The translations under genes and the position numbers were made by a program. The notes beneath the pieces were generated by a model, which ran no database searches, was not told where the DNA came from, and saw only the letters and a list, made by a program, of their open reading frames with translations. A stretch of DNA of 64,000 bases from Fragilaria crotonensis (Eukaryota > Bacillariophyta > Fragilariophyceae > Fragilariales > Fragilariaceae), in assembly GCA_022925895.1 (NCBI GenBank), contig JAKSYS010000060.1, positions 1-64,000 on the forward strand, given 5' to 3'. Below, piece by piece: positions 11,591 to 22,225 of the stretch; positions within the stretch are counted from its first letter, which is position 1, and every line of letters starts with the position of its first letter.

Positions 11591-11906
11591 TGTAGCATCC
11601 TCGGACGTGACAGCTTGCTTTCCCGATCGATCACGCTCTGCCATAACTGTGGAGTGGGTCGTCAAGGATTGCTTGTTTTTTCGTACGAACCGGCAGCACC
11701 CTTGGACGTGACAGCTTGCTTTCCCGATCGATCACGCTCTGCCATAACTGTGGAGTGGGTCGTCAGGGATTGCTTGTTTTTTCGTACGAACCGGCAGCAC
11801 CCTTGGACGTGACAGCTTGCTTTCCCAATCGATCACGCTCTGCCACAACTGTGGAGTGGGTTGCCAGGGATTGTTCGTTTTTCCGCCCGAACCGGTAGCA
11901 GCCTCG
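11591..11906. repeat. Minisatellite, three units of 101 bp
   Basis: A unit containing GACGTGACAGCTTGCTTTCC, GATCACGCTCTGCCA and CTGTGGAGTGGG is repeated three times with a 101-bp period. The GACGTG landmark falls at 11604, 11705 and 11806. Units 1 and 2 are nearly identical and unit 3 is more diverged. Because 101 is not a multiple of three, each unit would be read in a different frame, so the open frame across it is not a gene. Confidence 0.92.
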
Positions 11907-12330
11907 TGCAGCCTCATCTTTTGTGATGACGGATAGCGCTGTCGATGATCATGTTGTAAGTGGTGTTGTTGCGGGATTGTTCCCGAGGAATGCCGCAAAC
12001 GACCCGGGACTTCATTGTTGAGCTTGCATACTGTGCAGCCTGAAAAGCCGGAAGACGTTGATTCTGATCAGGAACGTCCTGAAAATTGGTATTTTGTACT
12101 CCAGTAATGCCCAATGTGGTTGGGGTTGACGAGGCCGGGAATAACTTTCATGGACTCGCCGTGAAGCTTACCCATGGCGTGGCAATAAGTTGGGACGGGA
12201 GGGTGCTTAGGCACTGTACGTTGCTCTGTGAGCCGAGTGCAAGCAATGTTGAGGAGCAAAACTTATTGTTCGGCTCCTTTACTGCAGCAAAGTTCAGGGT
12301 ACTTCAGGCTGGAGTCCTGCAATAATTGAA

Positions 12331-12709
12331 GGGGAATTCTCAGAAACACCTGTTATCTTTCCATTTTTCAATAACACCTATGACCTTACAATCCACCGAA
12401 AGTAAGGTTTACTATTTCACCCAAACGTGACTGAAGTTTTCAATATAGTGTGTACCAAGTTGTCGTAGAGCAGCGGCGCTGCCGGCTGCAAACGGTGTTA
12501 TTGTAATAATGCGAAATCTTAAAAGGTGTTATTGTAATTAGTGTAAAACTTAGACGGTGTTATTGATAATATTGAGTCACGAATGGGTGAAATAGTAAAA
12601 CAGGTTTCGGTGGATTGTAAGGTCATAGGTGTTATTGAAAAATGGAAATGTTATTGAGAATTCCCCTATTAAAAAATGGAAAGATAACAGGTGTTTTTGA
12701 GAATTCCCC
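12331..12709. mobile_element. MITE with 9-bp target site duplication (Mutator-like)
   Basis: The 379-bp element starts GGGGAATTCTCAGAAACACC and ends with the inverted form. Long inverted arms include ATGACCTTACAATCCACCGA and its complement. It is flanked on both sides by ATAATTGAA (12322-12330 and 12710-12718). A 9-bp duplication is the signature of Mutator-like transposases. The right arm has an extra partial copy of the end (GAGAATTCCCC occurs twice). The core contains three GGTGTTATTG words and encodes nothing. Confidence 0.9.
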
Positions 12710-12820
12710 ATAATTGAATGCATTGTACGAGAAGGATTGGACTCCATAAACCTGGCTCCTTCGAGTCTTAAATTCACTACTATTAATTAAACTCACGAGT
12801 AAATGTAATGGGAAGTTGTA

Positions 12821-13982
12821 TTAGACGCCACCAATGTCAGTACCATGAATGAAGAATGATGCACTGATCCGATCATAAATACTATTCCCTTTCGCATCCT
12901 TCAGCTTCTTTGCTGGTGGCTTTTTGTTCGTCAACGTTACCCATATGACATGTGCTTTGTCCCATGAGTTTTCAGCTTCTTGTTGGAGCGAACACTCGAA
13001 GAGACCATGCTGCCATTGGCAGACCCACGCTGTGCCATTATTTTGTGCTTTTTCTTCGTAATGCAATTTGATAACATTGCCTCGTACTGTTCCAGCTCCT
13101 CCACTGTGCAGTTTCCCTCAAGAATCGATGCCAGCTCTTTCGCAAGGGGAACAGGAACACTGTATGGAACACTTTCCTTCCTAACAACTGTTGGAACGAG
13201 TTCTGGGAACACAAGCACAGCATCTTCGTCTTCATTTGTTGAGTACAAAGTTGTTTCTTGCTATGTGTTGCAAAGGATTGCCAATGAAGTCATTGTTGTC
13301 TTCATTTGATGTCAAAGTTGGTTCTTCACACGAAAAAAAGTCCGGTTCGGTTCAACATCGGAGAAATTAGAGCGCCTCAATGCCAAGTTTATAGTTGACA
13401 CATCATAGTTAAGGCATGTTTCTTTGGTGGGTTTCACTGCAAGCGACATATCAGCAAGCAAGGGTTGGCAAAGTTTCATTCCTGTATTGCGGCTTCTGGC
13501 TGGGACTCAGCTGCTGCCTCTTAGTACCTTGATACAAGCGGCTTCCTCGGCACACAACAATATGTTTGTCCTTGTAACTACCATTTCCAATTAGGTAGAA
13601 TCCACCTTGCATTCCTGCAATTGCAAAGGTCCTTCAGAAGCTCCTTCCAGCCACCGCCGCCACTAGAAATGGATGCAGAGTACTTGTCACTGAAGTATAT
13701 CTTGTAACCTTTGTACATAGGTCGCAAATACTCAAGAATGTCCTCGCACTCATGACTATCTGAAGGAACATTTAGTAAAGAGCCTGGTGCATGGGATGCC
13801 CTGATAAGGAAAGGAATAACCGCTCTCCAGTCTTTCAGATCCTTGGATGCGCCGTCCAAAGCCACCTGTAATGACTTTGGCACCGCGGCTTGGCTTGTTT
13901 GCAAGAACGTTGTGGTGTCGGTAGACATCTCAATACAATAGGAGTGGGATGAAAGTAATCTTCTTAAAAGTGAGACAAGCAC
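12821..13982 (-). pseudogene. Unrecognised decayed gene inside the TIR-bounded stretch
   Basis: Minus-strand frames at 13982-13578, 13248-12937 and 13066-12821 read as protein-like but in different frames. The first gives a soluble helical segment (ALDGASKDLKDWRAVIPF, then YKGYKIYFSDKYSASI). Near 13620 a frame change leads into GGFYLIGNGSYKDKHIVVC, which looks like a small Cys-containing nucleic-acid-binding fold. The later part has KKHKIMAQRGSANGS and a basic stretch. Its position suggests it belonged to the host transposon. I do not recognise the family, and no DDE motif could be assigned. Confidence 0.4.
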
Positions 13983-14263
13983 TATGAGGAGGGAGAATGT
14001 GATGACAGCACGATGGCAACAACAAGGAACAATGAATGGAATGGTGCTGCAGTATGGTGAAAAAATGTCGAGTTATTCTTATTTTAAATCAGATTTATGT
14101 ACGTGAATATGTGCATGAATTCAAATTCAAATTCAGAGCAGGGAGGGCAGGCGTGGTGAATTGATTGAGATAATAAGTCGAGGAAAGGAAACAAAATTCC
14201 CATCTTGAACAGCTTCCACTTGTAGCTAAATTTTCTACAAGGTCCTTAAGTAACGTGTCGTAC

Positions 14264-14297
14264 GATGACGAAAAATAGGTGACAGTTAATCGGATCC
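14264..14297 (-). repeat. Right 34-bp terminal inverted repeat
   Basis: Exact reverse complement of 11224-11257. The sequence outside it (TGCGTTTTTTT) does not resemble the left flank. Confidence 0.9.
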
Positions 14298-14588
14298 TGC
14301 GTTTTTTTCTACTGAGTAGTAGTACCAGGTACAAAACTACCGGTAGCTAGTAGTGTCGACACTCTACTTGAGAGCATATTTAATAGTAAGTCTCGAAGTA
14401 CATCATACACTCTAGTACCAGTTTTCTACCTACTTGTACATAGACGGAAATGTTTTATGCTCATGCAGGTATGAATAGGGGCTAATTGAAAAGGTTAGAG
14501 TGACGTAGGTCATCCATGGTGATGTCACTAAGCTACCACGAAGATATCGTTTTGTAATGCTCACAATCAATCCTTCTGTGGTTCGACA

Positions 14589-15624
14589 ATGTTGCGAGTT
14601 GCCAGACTTTCGTTGTGTTGGGTCCTCCTCAACATCTATTTGACTAGCGCTTTACCATCCGCATCGATTCCAAGCATCGTCAATAAACCGTTCGAGCAAT
14701 CCGTCGACGGCCTTTACGCTGATGAAGTTATCATCGACGATTTATCGGACATGTCCGATTTGACGGAAGTGGTCACGCCGGCCCCCTCCTTCACAAAGCA
14801 CTTTGATCAATATCGGTTTCGCTGCCAACAGTGGATTTCTTAACGGATTGGCTTTGTCTGGTCTTCTTGCCGAACGGCAGCAAGCTGTTGCTGCTGTGAC
14901 TGGCTCGTACACCACGTCTGCCGTTGCGGCAGCAGAGGGCAAGGTTGGATTCATGCTGCTACAATTCAAAGTTATTGCTGCCTACTTTGGAGGATCGCTC
15001 TGGAACGGATTGTTGAATCCAAAGGGTATTGAATGGTCTAAGAAACCAAATGCTCTTGTGATAGCTGCATTGCTGGTGTTCGTAGGTGCACTCGACTACG
15101 TTGCGACGGAACGATTCTTCGTCCTTCTCGCTCTTGCCTTGGGTCTGCAGAACAGCTGGACTTCCATGCTTCTCAAGGGTAACGTCCTTCGCACGGCTCA
15201 TTTCTCTGGTGCAACATCTGACATGGGAACCATCTTGGGACAAGTGCTTCGGGGCAACACTGTTGACGCCTGGAAATTCTCAATTTTTGGAAGGTTGGCT
15301 GCCAGTTTCTGGACCGGTGGATTCCTTTCTATCTTGGCCTCCAAGAAATACACCGAAGTAAGCTTTCTTGGGAGTGTGGCACTCTACCTGGCCTTGTGGA
15401 CTGCGCTGTCCGTCCGTGGGACGACCAAGCCAGTTGTGGTGGAGCAACCCAGTCCGGTGGACGTCTCGCTCAACGTAACTTTGATGAAACTGCGACCCTT
15501 CTCAAGAAGGATTTGTAAACCAGCGATTGCATTGCAATCGACCTGTCTCTGTCTGGGTGAGATTGCTAAATCTTTCCACCGAACGCCCATATCTTCAACC
15601 TTTGCGTTAGCTATTCGATCGTGA
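14589..15624 (+). CDS. DUF1275 (YoaK-like) membrane protein, frame break at ~14800
   Basis: The first frame (14589) opens with a signal-like segment, MLRVARLSLCWVLLNIYL. It is followed by an acidic stretch and then PAPSFTKH. One base too many near 14800 shifts it into the second frame, which continues LINIGFAANSGFLNGLALSG and runs to 15624. The second part has the DUF1275 pattern of six membrane helices and the block LALGLQNSWTSMLL followed by RTAHFSGATSDMGTILGQ, which matches the family's conserved QN and T-G-x-x-x-D-x-G motifs. The C-terminal end after about 15480 looks unlike the family; another frame gives a short end (NFDETATLLKKDL), so a second indel is possible. Function of DUF1275 proteins is unknown; they are plasma-membrane or organelle-membrane proteins. 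The frame break may be a sequence error. Confidence 0.75.
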
Positions 15625-15786
15625 ACCCATGCCTTCTTTTCACTAAAGAGAATACATGTAAGCCTGCTTCGGCCACCTTACTTGATGACTTCCCTAGTAG
15701 TAGAAACTTCTCCTTCTCCACTGTTGTGGTCAACGGGACGCAGAATCGTCATGCTGGCGTTCATCTCGTTGTTCACTTCGTGACCA

Positions 15787-16729
15787 CTAGAAGCTAGGCA
15801 CGAACGTATACCATAAACTTTGCTGTACCCCTACAGCGGTGGCTTGTTGGACAGTTTTGTCCAGCACAATCTTTCGTACTAGAAATTGCGTCTGCGCCTG
15901 AAGCAATTCTTGAACCGGATCCAATTCCAAACTCTTGACGACGAATTCTGCTGCATTTTGTTGCACTGAATCGTCGGCCAATATGGTTTCCAGCAAGCGC
16001 AACAGAGACTGCTGTACCTCCGGGATTTCCAGAGCATTTCCTACCAATCGAACCAACTCTTGTAGTGTCAAGGGATCTCTCAACACATTTTGCAACACAC
16101 TGTTCAGGGTCTGGAGCGTTTCAGGGGAATTAGCAACCAAATGCAAGGTCTCCTGTATCGTACGTTGTAGGCCTTCTTGTTGCAGCGTTCGTGATGCCAA
16201 TTCCGCAACTTCTTCCGAGGTTCTATCGTACATGGTAGAGCGGTATTTCCAGATTGTGAGAAGAATAACCGCGATCCCGCTGACACTGTACTTATTGATC
16301 CAACCCTTGTAATAACTCTCGAAACGGTGCAGAAACGCGAGTAAAGTCTCACTGTTGTGGACAAAAACGCTAGCTAATGCAGACAACTTCTCCAAGGGAG
16401 AGGCCATCATGGCGACCTTGGCGTGAATGTCCTCAATATTCCTTTCCATTGTTGTCGATTGGGTGTTCACTTGTTGAAAGGATTTCAAACTTGTGATTGT
16501 TTTCAGCCATAAGTGTTCGAAGAGCTTTGATTTCTTCTCTGAGGGCCATCACTTCGGGATCACTACTGAGCGGTGAGAGTCTTCGAATTGACATTGACCA
16601 AACGCGAGGGTAGACCCCCCTCGAAGACCGCAACATCGACAATGCAGGCGCAAACATGGTTGTTCCTACGACTGAAGCTGAAAAATGAGACGAGTTCTTC
16701 ACGACACATCTCACCGCTCCACAGCGCAC
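15787..16729 (-). CDS. Predicted organelle-targeted helical protein, frame break at ~16480
   Basis: The first frame (16729) has an Arg/Ser-rich, acid-poor N-terminus (MLRSSRGVYPRVWSMSIRR) typical of a mitochondrial presequence, then a coiled coil (MALREEIKALRTLM). The second frame, 16488-15787, continues the coiled coil (MERNIEDIHAKVAMM), has one membrane helix (YSVSGIAVILLTIW) and then tandem helical repeats built on the theme L..L...L.DP..LQ.LV.L. The two overlap out of frame, and no intron of reasonable size bridges them, so a one-base indel is likely. The repeats resemble an armadillo-like or tethering domain. No family was recognised. Confidence 0.6.
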
Positions 16730-17249
16730 TTATGCGGTACTGTAGCTTTTAGCTAGCAGTGCCACCGTAGGTGTCCCTGAATTCCAGTCACACCAACTAG
16801 TAGACCCCTCTGAAGAGTGACATGCTTTCATATGGGCCACGTTACCAAACTGCGTGTGTGTACCCAATCGATCTATAGATAATAGTTCACTAATCATTTG
16901 AGGATCTGTTACAATATCAATACCTGGTAGTGCGTCTGATGTCCAACATCTCGTTACACATTGATAACAGAGAATGTTGTACCTGGTATACAAGGGACAG
17001 GTAATGGCACAACTATAGGTTCGCCGTGACAGAACGCCACCGTCATGGATAACGCTGGAGTGACAACTTCGATGAGATTAGGCTCCTGGCCATTGGCGGG
17101 ACGGCAACCGCATTGATGCGTGCAAGGCAGACAGTAGGGAACATACGATTGTTGCCGAGCTCGAAGAAGGGTGTCCTCATCTGTTGTAGGCAATCTCCTT
17201 CGAATCATCCTCTCGTCAATTAACGTTAAGTTTCCCCGTACTACTAGAA
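16730..17249. other. Intergenic spacer
   Basis: An open frame on the minus strand (17253-16954) has no recognisable domain and an odd Cys/Pro composition. I regard the 520 bp as the shared 5'/3' flank of the neighbouring minus-strand genes and see no other element. Confidence 0.6.
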
Positions 17250-17981
17250 TCACTTGCCAGCACCATTATTTTTGAGATCCTTCTGTTTCTCAACCATCCG
17301 AGCACGGATGGCTTCGTCTTGCTCCTGCACAGCGCGATCGTGTTGATCATAAATCAAGGTTTGTTGGTATAAATTAGAAAGCAATGCACTTCCATTCGCG
17401 TCTCCGAGGCCCCGTTCGGCTCGCGATTGAAATCCAATGCCTCTTTTCGCCCATTCCTCTTCCGCCACTGCTGCCACCGCTTGAGATCGGGGAGCGAGTT
17501 CGCGAACTTGAGATATCATACCAGCAACGGGAGCACCGAGAATTGATGCATCAGTAAGCTGAGGAGTGACTGGGGTATGGCTCATGTTCACCGTCGACGT
17601 CTGACTCAAGGCACTCAAGTTCGATGTTATTCCTCTTCCCGCTACTGGTCCAATACTCGGAGTTACTGCTTCTCGGTTAGCTCCTGGAACCATAGATCCC
17701 AGTCCCCGCCCCACCATACCTTGCGAACTCACGGCCACCGCCACTTCTGATCGAACGGCATCAAGTTCACGCAAACCAGATCGCAGTTCGTTCTGAAGTT
17801 GACGGAGTTCACTTTGTGCGGCGAATCGATCCGCTCGGACGCGTGCTCCCTGTAACAGACCAACGATCCGTCCAGTTTGCGTACCAGCGAAACGAGCGGC
17901 GCGAGGGAGATCCTTGCGACCGATGAAATACATGGCAGCGCCAATGACAACGAACGTTTCTCCCCAGCCTATCTCGAACAT
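17250..17981 (-). CDS. TatB-like (MttA/Hcf106) twin-arginine translocase subunit, probably mitochondrial
   Basis: The 243-aa protein begins MFEIGWGETFVVIGAAMYFI, a short hydrophobic helix at residues 5-20, followed by GRKDLPRAAR and an amphipathic helix (RIVGLLQGARV). This is the arrangement of TatA/TatB proteins, with the conserved hinge G and P, and it closely resembles the nuclear-encoded mitochondrial TatB of plants. The helix continues as a coiled coil (QSELRQLQNELRSGLRELDAV). The Ser/Thr/Ala-rich tail ends in a charged helix. With TatC it would form the receptor complex that moves folded proteins (for example the Rieske protein) across the inner membrane. There is no cleavable presequence, as in the plant protein. 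Confidence 0.8.
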   Translation of the reverse strand: MFEIGWGETFVVIGAAMYFIGRKDLPRAARFAGTQTGRIVGLLQGARVRADRFAAQSELRQLQNELRSGLRELDAVRSEVAVAVSSQGMVGRGLGSMVPGANREAVTPSIGPVAGRGITSNLSALSQTSTVNMSHTPVTPQLTDASILGAPVAGMISQVRELAPRSQAVAAVAEEEWAKRGIGFQSRAERGLGDANGSALLSNLYQQTLIYDQHDRAVQEQDEAIRARMVEKQKDLKNNGAGK

Positions 17982-18793
17982 GACTGAGTAGTGAGTGGCA
18001 GGCGCAGGAGATGACGAGCGACGGGAGTGTGAGGTCCTTGAATGGCGAAGATGGCATCGACACTTTTAGCTTCACCTTTGCACCTTGTCGTGTCCATGCA
18101 CAGTATCACCTACTCCCCGTCCTCCCGGTACACAGTACAAGTGCATATTACACTGTAATAGACCGTATGCATACGCTGCAAATGTACGGTGTATGTACAA
18201 CGGTGTCCAGGTACTTGTACACTCTGTCGGCTACGACATAAAGGAAATTCGGCCCAGCTGCCCCGTAAGTCCAACCGTAAAAATCTAACTTTAACACTGC
18301 TGCACACACCGTGCTCTCCAACCGTACTGTGTCTGTCTCCTGTGTGTTGTGTGTGCTGTGCCATCTACTCTACCTATAACGATAGACAAGCACATTCCCT
18401 TCTCCCATGAGATACAGGAGGCAATACTCGAGTACTACATTAACACTGGTCTGGAAGTGAGCTGCATTAGGTGTTGAACAACCATTGTAATTTTTACTTA
18501 TATCACAGGCGGAATACTCTTCCAGATAAAATTCGAGGTACCAGGTACTGCTACCTGGTACTACAGTATCTAATCGTTCGGCAAGGGTGTGGTAGAGGAC
18601 GAGGGTTTAAATCCTGAAGCGCAGCGCCATGAACATACTTGTTGTACTAGTAGAAGGCAAGCTCTCCTAGAATCAAACCTGGAAGGAGAAATGCGTTCAA
18701 ACAGATCACGGTCCGAACCACTCTATAGTGGCAATCCATATCAGATTATGAAAAGTTATGCACGCTTCAATGCACCTGCGGATGTGTATCGGT
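17982..18793. other. Intergenic spacer rich in GTAC words
   Basis: It contains many short words such as GGTACACAGTACAAG, CAGGTACTTGTAC and GGTACCAGGTACTGC. No supported coding region is seen; short open frames at 18011-18410 and 18589-18888 overlap on both strands. Confidence 0.6.
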
Positions 18794-20042
18794 TTACGCA
18801 GCACGACGACTGGCCAATGCTTTGTTGTGAACCTGTGTCACCTCCAGCAAACTGGTTTCGGACGCGAAGTCCACCAGAATGGCACTAACAGGTTGATTAT
18901 TGTTGACAGCCGAACACTTTTTGATGCGTTGGTTTAACATGGATTCTGTTCCCAATTCTTTCGCCGCGTCGCTGTTTGGAAGACTGAGAAAGTGGTTGAT
19001 GCCGTAGAAAGCTTTCGTGCCATCGGCGCCGCGATCAGGACTGCAACTGGCAGTGTAATCCGACGTTATGGCATCGACAGTGTCGAAGTCATAGATCGTT
19101 TCATAGGCATAGGAAAACCAGTAGTGCAGGCCATCAGGACATGGGTCATCTGAAAAACACTGCGGGCCTCTGTAGTGAAAGACCAACATTCTCTGCCGGA
19201 ACCTCAGGTTAGCGATAAATCACCTATGAAGCGCCGGCAATGCGTTAACATTTGTGATCTCTTACCTTTCCAGCCTCCTTCAGCTCGCGCAACGTCGGCC
19301 AACTTGTCGACGAGCTTGAGTGAACGTAGAGGTACTCGACAAAGCCAGTAACACCTTGCATTTCCGCGTAGACATCGTACAAATCGACTGGTTGATCCAT
19401 ATCGGGGTTGAGTTCCAACGTGACGAGCAAGATTTCGGTTGGATTGTTGTCTAAAAACGATACCATTCCTGTGAATACTTCGGTGGTGCTCCTGGTCATG
19501 AAGCAACTGTTGTGGCACAAAACCAGCGCGTTGCTGCAGCTACAGATGTCGAGATTGATGGCGCGATATCCAGCATCCATTTGGTCTTCCACCTTTGTGA
19601 CTTGATTAGCATACAGGAATTGAAAGCCTTCATCTTGAGACGCATATGAATTGTGCGTTCCAGCGAAGAGCACTTCGTTGACATTCAAATCGCAGATAGT
19701 GTCCAGCCCATTGCAACAGTCATCAGTGGTTGTGCACTGATTGAATTTATAAGCCGATTCGGGGGATGGTGTTGAATCCGATGTGGGACTTGCTCCAGGC
19801 ACGACCGCGTCGACTGCTTGTTGCAATGGAGCAAACTTCCATATAAGAATTCCAGCAACCGCCAGCAGGACAAGGACGATGAGAACAACCGTCCATGCGC
19901 AACAACACCTGCTTCTTGGTGCAGGAGCAGGAGCACTGGCAGCGCTTCTCCTAGAGGCGGCGCTCCTCCTGGATAAAACAGAGCCCCCGACCGACGATGC
20001 CATGGAGGTTTTGGAGTAAACGCTATTCGACGACGGTTTCAT
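18794..20042 (-). CDS. Membrane-anchored PLC-like phosphodiesterase
   Basis: Start chosen at 20042 (MKPSSNSVYSKTS), because upstream in-frame sequence to 20153 is low-quality. Exon 1 runs 20042-19266, a 73-bp GT-AG intron follows (19193-19265), and exon 2 is 19192-18794; the product is about 391 aa. Residues ~50-75 form a membrane anchor (TVVLIVLVLLAVAGILIW) after a Ser/Ala/Arg-rich cytosolic stretch, giving a type II topology. The luminal or external part has the PI-PLC-X-like TIM-barrel signatures EVLFAGTHNSYAS (first catalytic His), QMDAGYRAINLDIC and ALVLCHNSCF (second His). No Y domain, EF-hand or C2 domain is present, so it belongs to the simple secreted type of PLC-like enzymes rather than signalling PLC. 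It would cleave a phosphodiester such as a phosphoinositide or GPI. Confidence 0.85.
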
Positions 20043-20848
20043 AGTAAATCTGTAATTCCAAGTATGCGCTCTCGTTTCGTTACAATTGTGTGCTTGTGTT
20101 GTGCTTTCCTCCTTCCACCCAATGTCTGATGATTTAGTACGAGATACATGCAATTATGTATGTGTATATATATGTATACACACGTCCACGAGTCGGAAGT
20201 TAGCTAACCTCTTGATAACGCTTATCGCGCGACCAGTCCTGTCAAATTTTCACTTGCTTGTCCAGTTTCACAGAGGGGTTTTCCACGACTTGCAATAAAT
20301 CGTCAGGACGTCAGCACTCACGCAAAAACGCATGCATACACTGTACTAAGGCGCTTCGGCCCATGCTCACATGCATGCACATACATGCACGCTTCGTTTC
20401 ATAGGATGCAATCTGAAGGTACAAATATGTGTACATATGTTTATGAGAGCATATGCGGTTCTTTGTTGTCCATACTCAGTAAAAAAGTCTGTATCACGAA
20501 GGCGATAAATTCAGTAAGAGTTACTGGACGAGATGAGAGGCAACACCTAGCAGAACCTTGGATTGTCACTATTAGAGGGCATCGACCAGTGGCTTGCAAA
20601 AGCAATAGGTCGGGCCGATGACGAGATGCAGGTGCATCAGTTGTGAAGTCGTTCACGCGACGGGATCGAGTCTTTTCATGTCCAATCGGGTCGCACAAGC
20701 CTCAGGCACTGGAACGCCTCCACCTGTAGGGTCATCGAAACTTCGATGATTCGTCCTGCCATGGTGTTTGGATGCAGCGATTCAAATACTGCGACGAGTC
20801 TGCAATGGTTCATGGAGTAGCATTTTGATAGACCAAATCCCCATCACT
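20043..20848. other. Intergenic spacer between divergent-frame genes
   Basis: This is about 0.8 kb with an ATAT/ATGTGT-rich patch near 20155-20180 and repeated CATGCA words near 20330-20390. No coding region is supported. Confidence 0.6.
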
Positions 20849-21701
20849 CTACTTCGACCTGGGTCTCAAAACTGTCAAATATGCCGCTTGTAGGAAGGTA
20901 TCGACACTGCCACGGATCACTTCGTGCTCAATGCACTGCAGTTTGCATTCAGTAGGCACTACCTGGTGAAAGAATGTTGCAGCTTCCTCTTCTGGAATGA
21001 GCTTTCCAAAATCAATAGTGGTAATGTACCGTAGCAATGGTTTGACGTAGGCCAACAACGGTGGAGTGTATCGCTGATAGGTTTGAGTAATATAAATCTG
21101 ACCATCACGTTGTCGTAGGAATGGTAGGACGGCATTCAACGCCAGAGGTGGGTCGGGCAATAACGAAAAGGATCCTGAAAAGTAAACAGCATCGAAACTA
21201 TTTGGCTTCAGCAACGGCGTTGTGGCCTGCAATGGCTGACCCGATGAGTCAATATATTCTCGACCGGAGCTCGCTGACAATTGTTTCCTCGGAGGTGGAG
21301 GTGCGTCCAGTTGATAGACGCTCATCTCGATGACTGAGACAAGGTGATCGAGACCAGCACGGCTGATCGTGTCATGCGCTTTCGCGATGTAGTCTGCGTC
21401 ATAGTCGATACCAACAACACGAATCTGGCGATCTAACAAAATATCTTTACATCGAACCAACGCACCTGTGGATAGGCGGACGCAATCATGAGGATTGCTG
21501 TCATCTCTCTCAATCGACGTGCGGTTCGAAATTGGTGTTCTACAACTCACCAGCAGTCCCGATACCAACGTCAAGGAGAGTCGATCCTTCATCCAACCTG
21601 GACAGTACCACCTCATACCACTTCGTGGTCAATTTAAGAATCAATGAGTCGTACACGAACGAACGGCATCTACGAAGAGGCCACAACAGTACGTTTCCCA
21701 T
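20849..21701 (-). CDS. Class I SAM-dependent methyltransferase
   Basis: Two exons: 21701-21551 and 21465-20849, joined by an 85-bp GT-AG intron (21466-21550) that splits the SAM-binding glycine loop. The joined product has 255 aa. Motif I reads STLLDVGIGTAGALV after splicing, followed by the acidic strand end RVVGIDYDADYI. The post-motif NSFDAVYFSGSFSLLPDP is typical of UbiE/COQ5-like enzymes. A start at 21818 would add an N-terminal stretch unlike the family, so MGNVLLWPLRR at 21701 is preferred. The C-terminal part ends TFLQAAYLTVLRPR. The acceptor is unknown; a small molecule or lipid is likely from the fold. Confidence 0.85.
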
Positions 21702-22225
21702 GGCGCATGAGAAAACGTCATGGACTGCTCCGTCGACAACTAAGATCCAGTTTCCAGTTTCATGTGGAATCGTGATGCCAATGGCCAATGACCAATGACA
21801 ATGAAGAACCAATGACAAGACGGGTGTTGCGCGTGCTGAGTGCTGACGTTGTGGCTGCCAGGCAAGTGCCGGGGGGCCGGGGGGTGCCGGGAGCCTCTTA
21901 ATAGGTAATTATGCAAACGCACAGCACAGTACAAGTAACACTGTACGTGTATTCCGAGTACAACGCAGTATGCAGTATTTTACGTCAACGGTACTTGTAC
22001 CCGATTGCAGACAATGGAGCGCAGTAAACAGTAAGCAAGTACTCGGTACACCAGTACCTGGTACTCAGTAATCCAGCATCGCTACTGAACTTGATGAATT
22101 CCCTCCGAAGTCCTCAAGCATTCAGCTTTTTCAACAAACCACTGACCTCCAAAACCTCCGACTGAACAATCCCATACGACGTGTGTATTTCGATGAAACA
22201 GAGATGACAGATTGACGACGACGAC
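21702..22225. other. Divergent intergenic region
   Basis: This stretch separates the methyltransferase (minus) from the TTI1-like gene (plus), so it should hold both promoters. It contains a G-rich patch (GGGGGGCCGGGGGGTG near 21870) and many GTAC words around 21930-22070. No specific promoter element can be named. Confidence 0.5.

Larger units (their letters stand above)
11224..14297. mobile_element. 3.07 kb stretch with 34-bp terminal inverted repeats
   Basis: A perfect 34-bp inverted repeat (GGATCCGATTAACTGT...) bounds the stretch. It contains a decayed minus-strand coding region, a 101-bp minisatellite and a nested MITE. These features fit a degenerate DNA transposon. I see no target site duplication beside the repeats (left flank GGTAATATC, right flank TGCGTTTTT), so the boundaries or the identity as a transposon are not proven. 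Confidence 0.65.

Noticed and set aside
11354-11812. 152-codon plus-strand frame with repeated peptide
   Set aside because: The underlying 101-bp repeat is not a multiple of three, so the frame is not maintained between units, and the start lies in low-complexity DNA.
16954-17253. 99-codon minus-strand frame downstream of the TatB-like gene
   Set aside because: No domain, no signal peptide and an implausible composition; it overlaps the end of the TatB-like gene by four bases and is most likely 3' flank.
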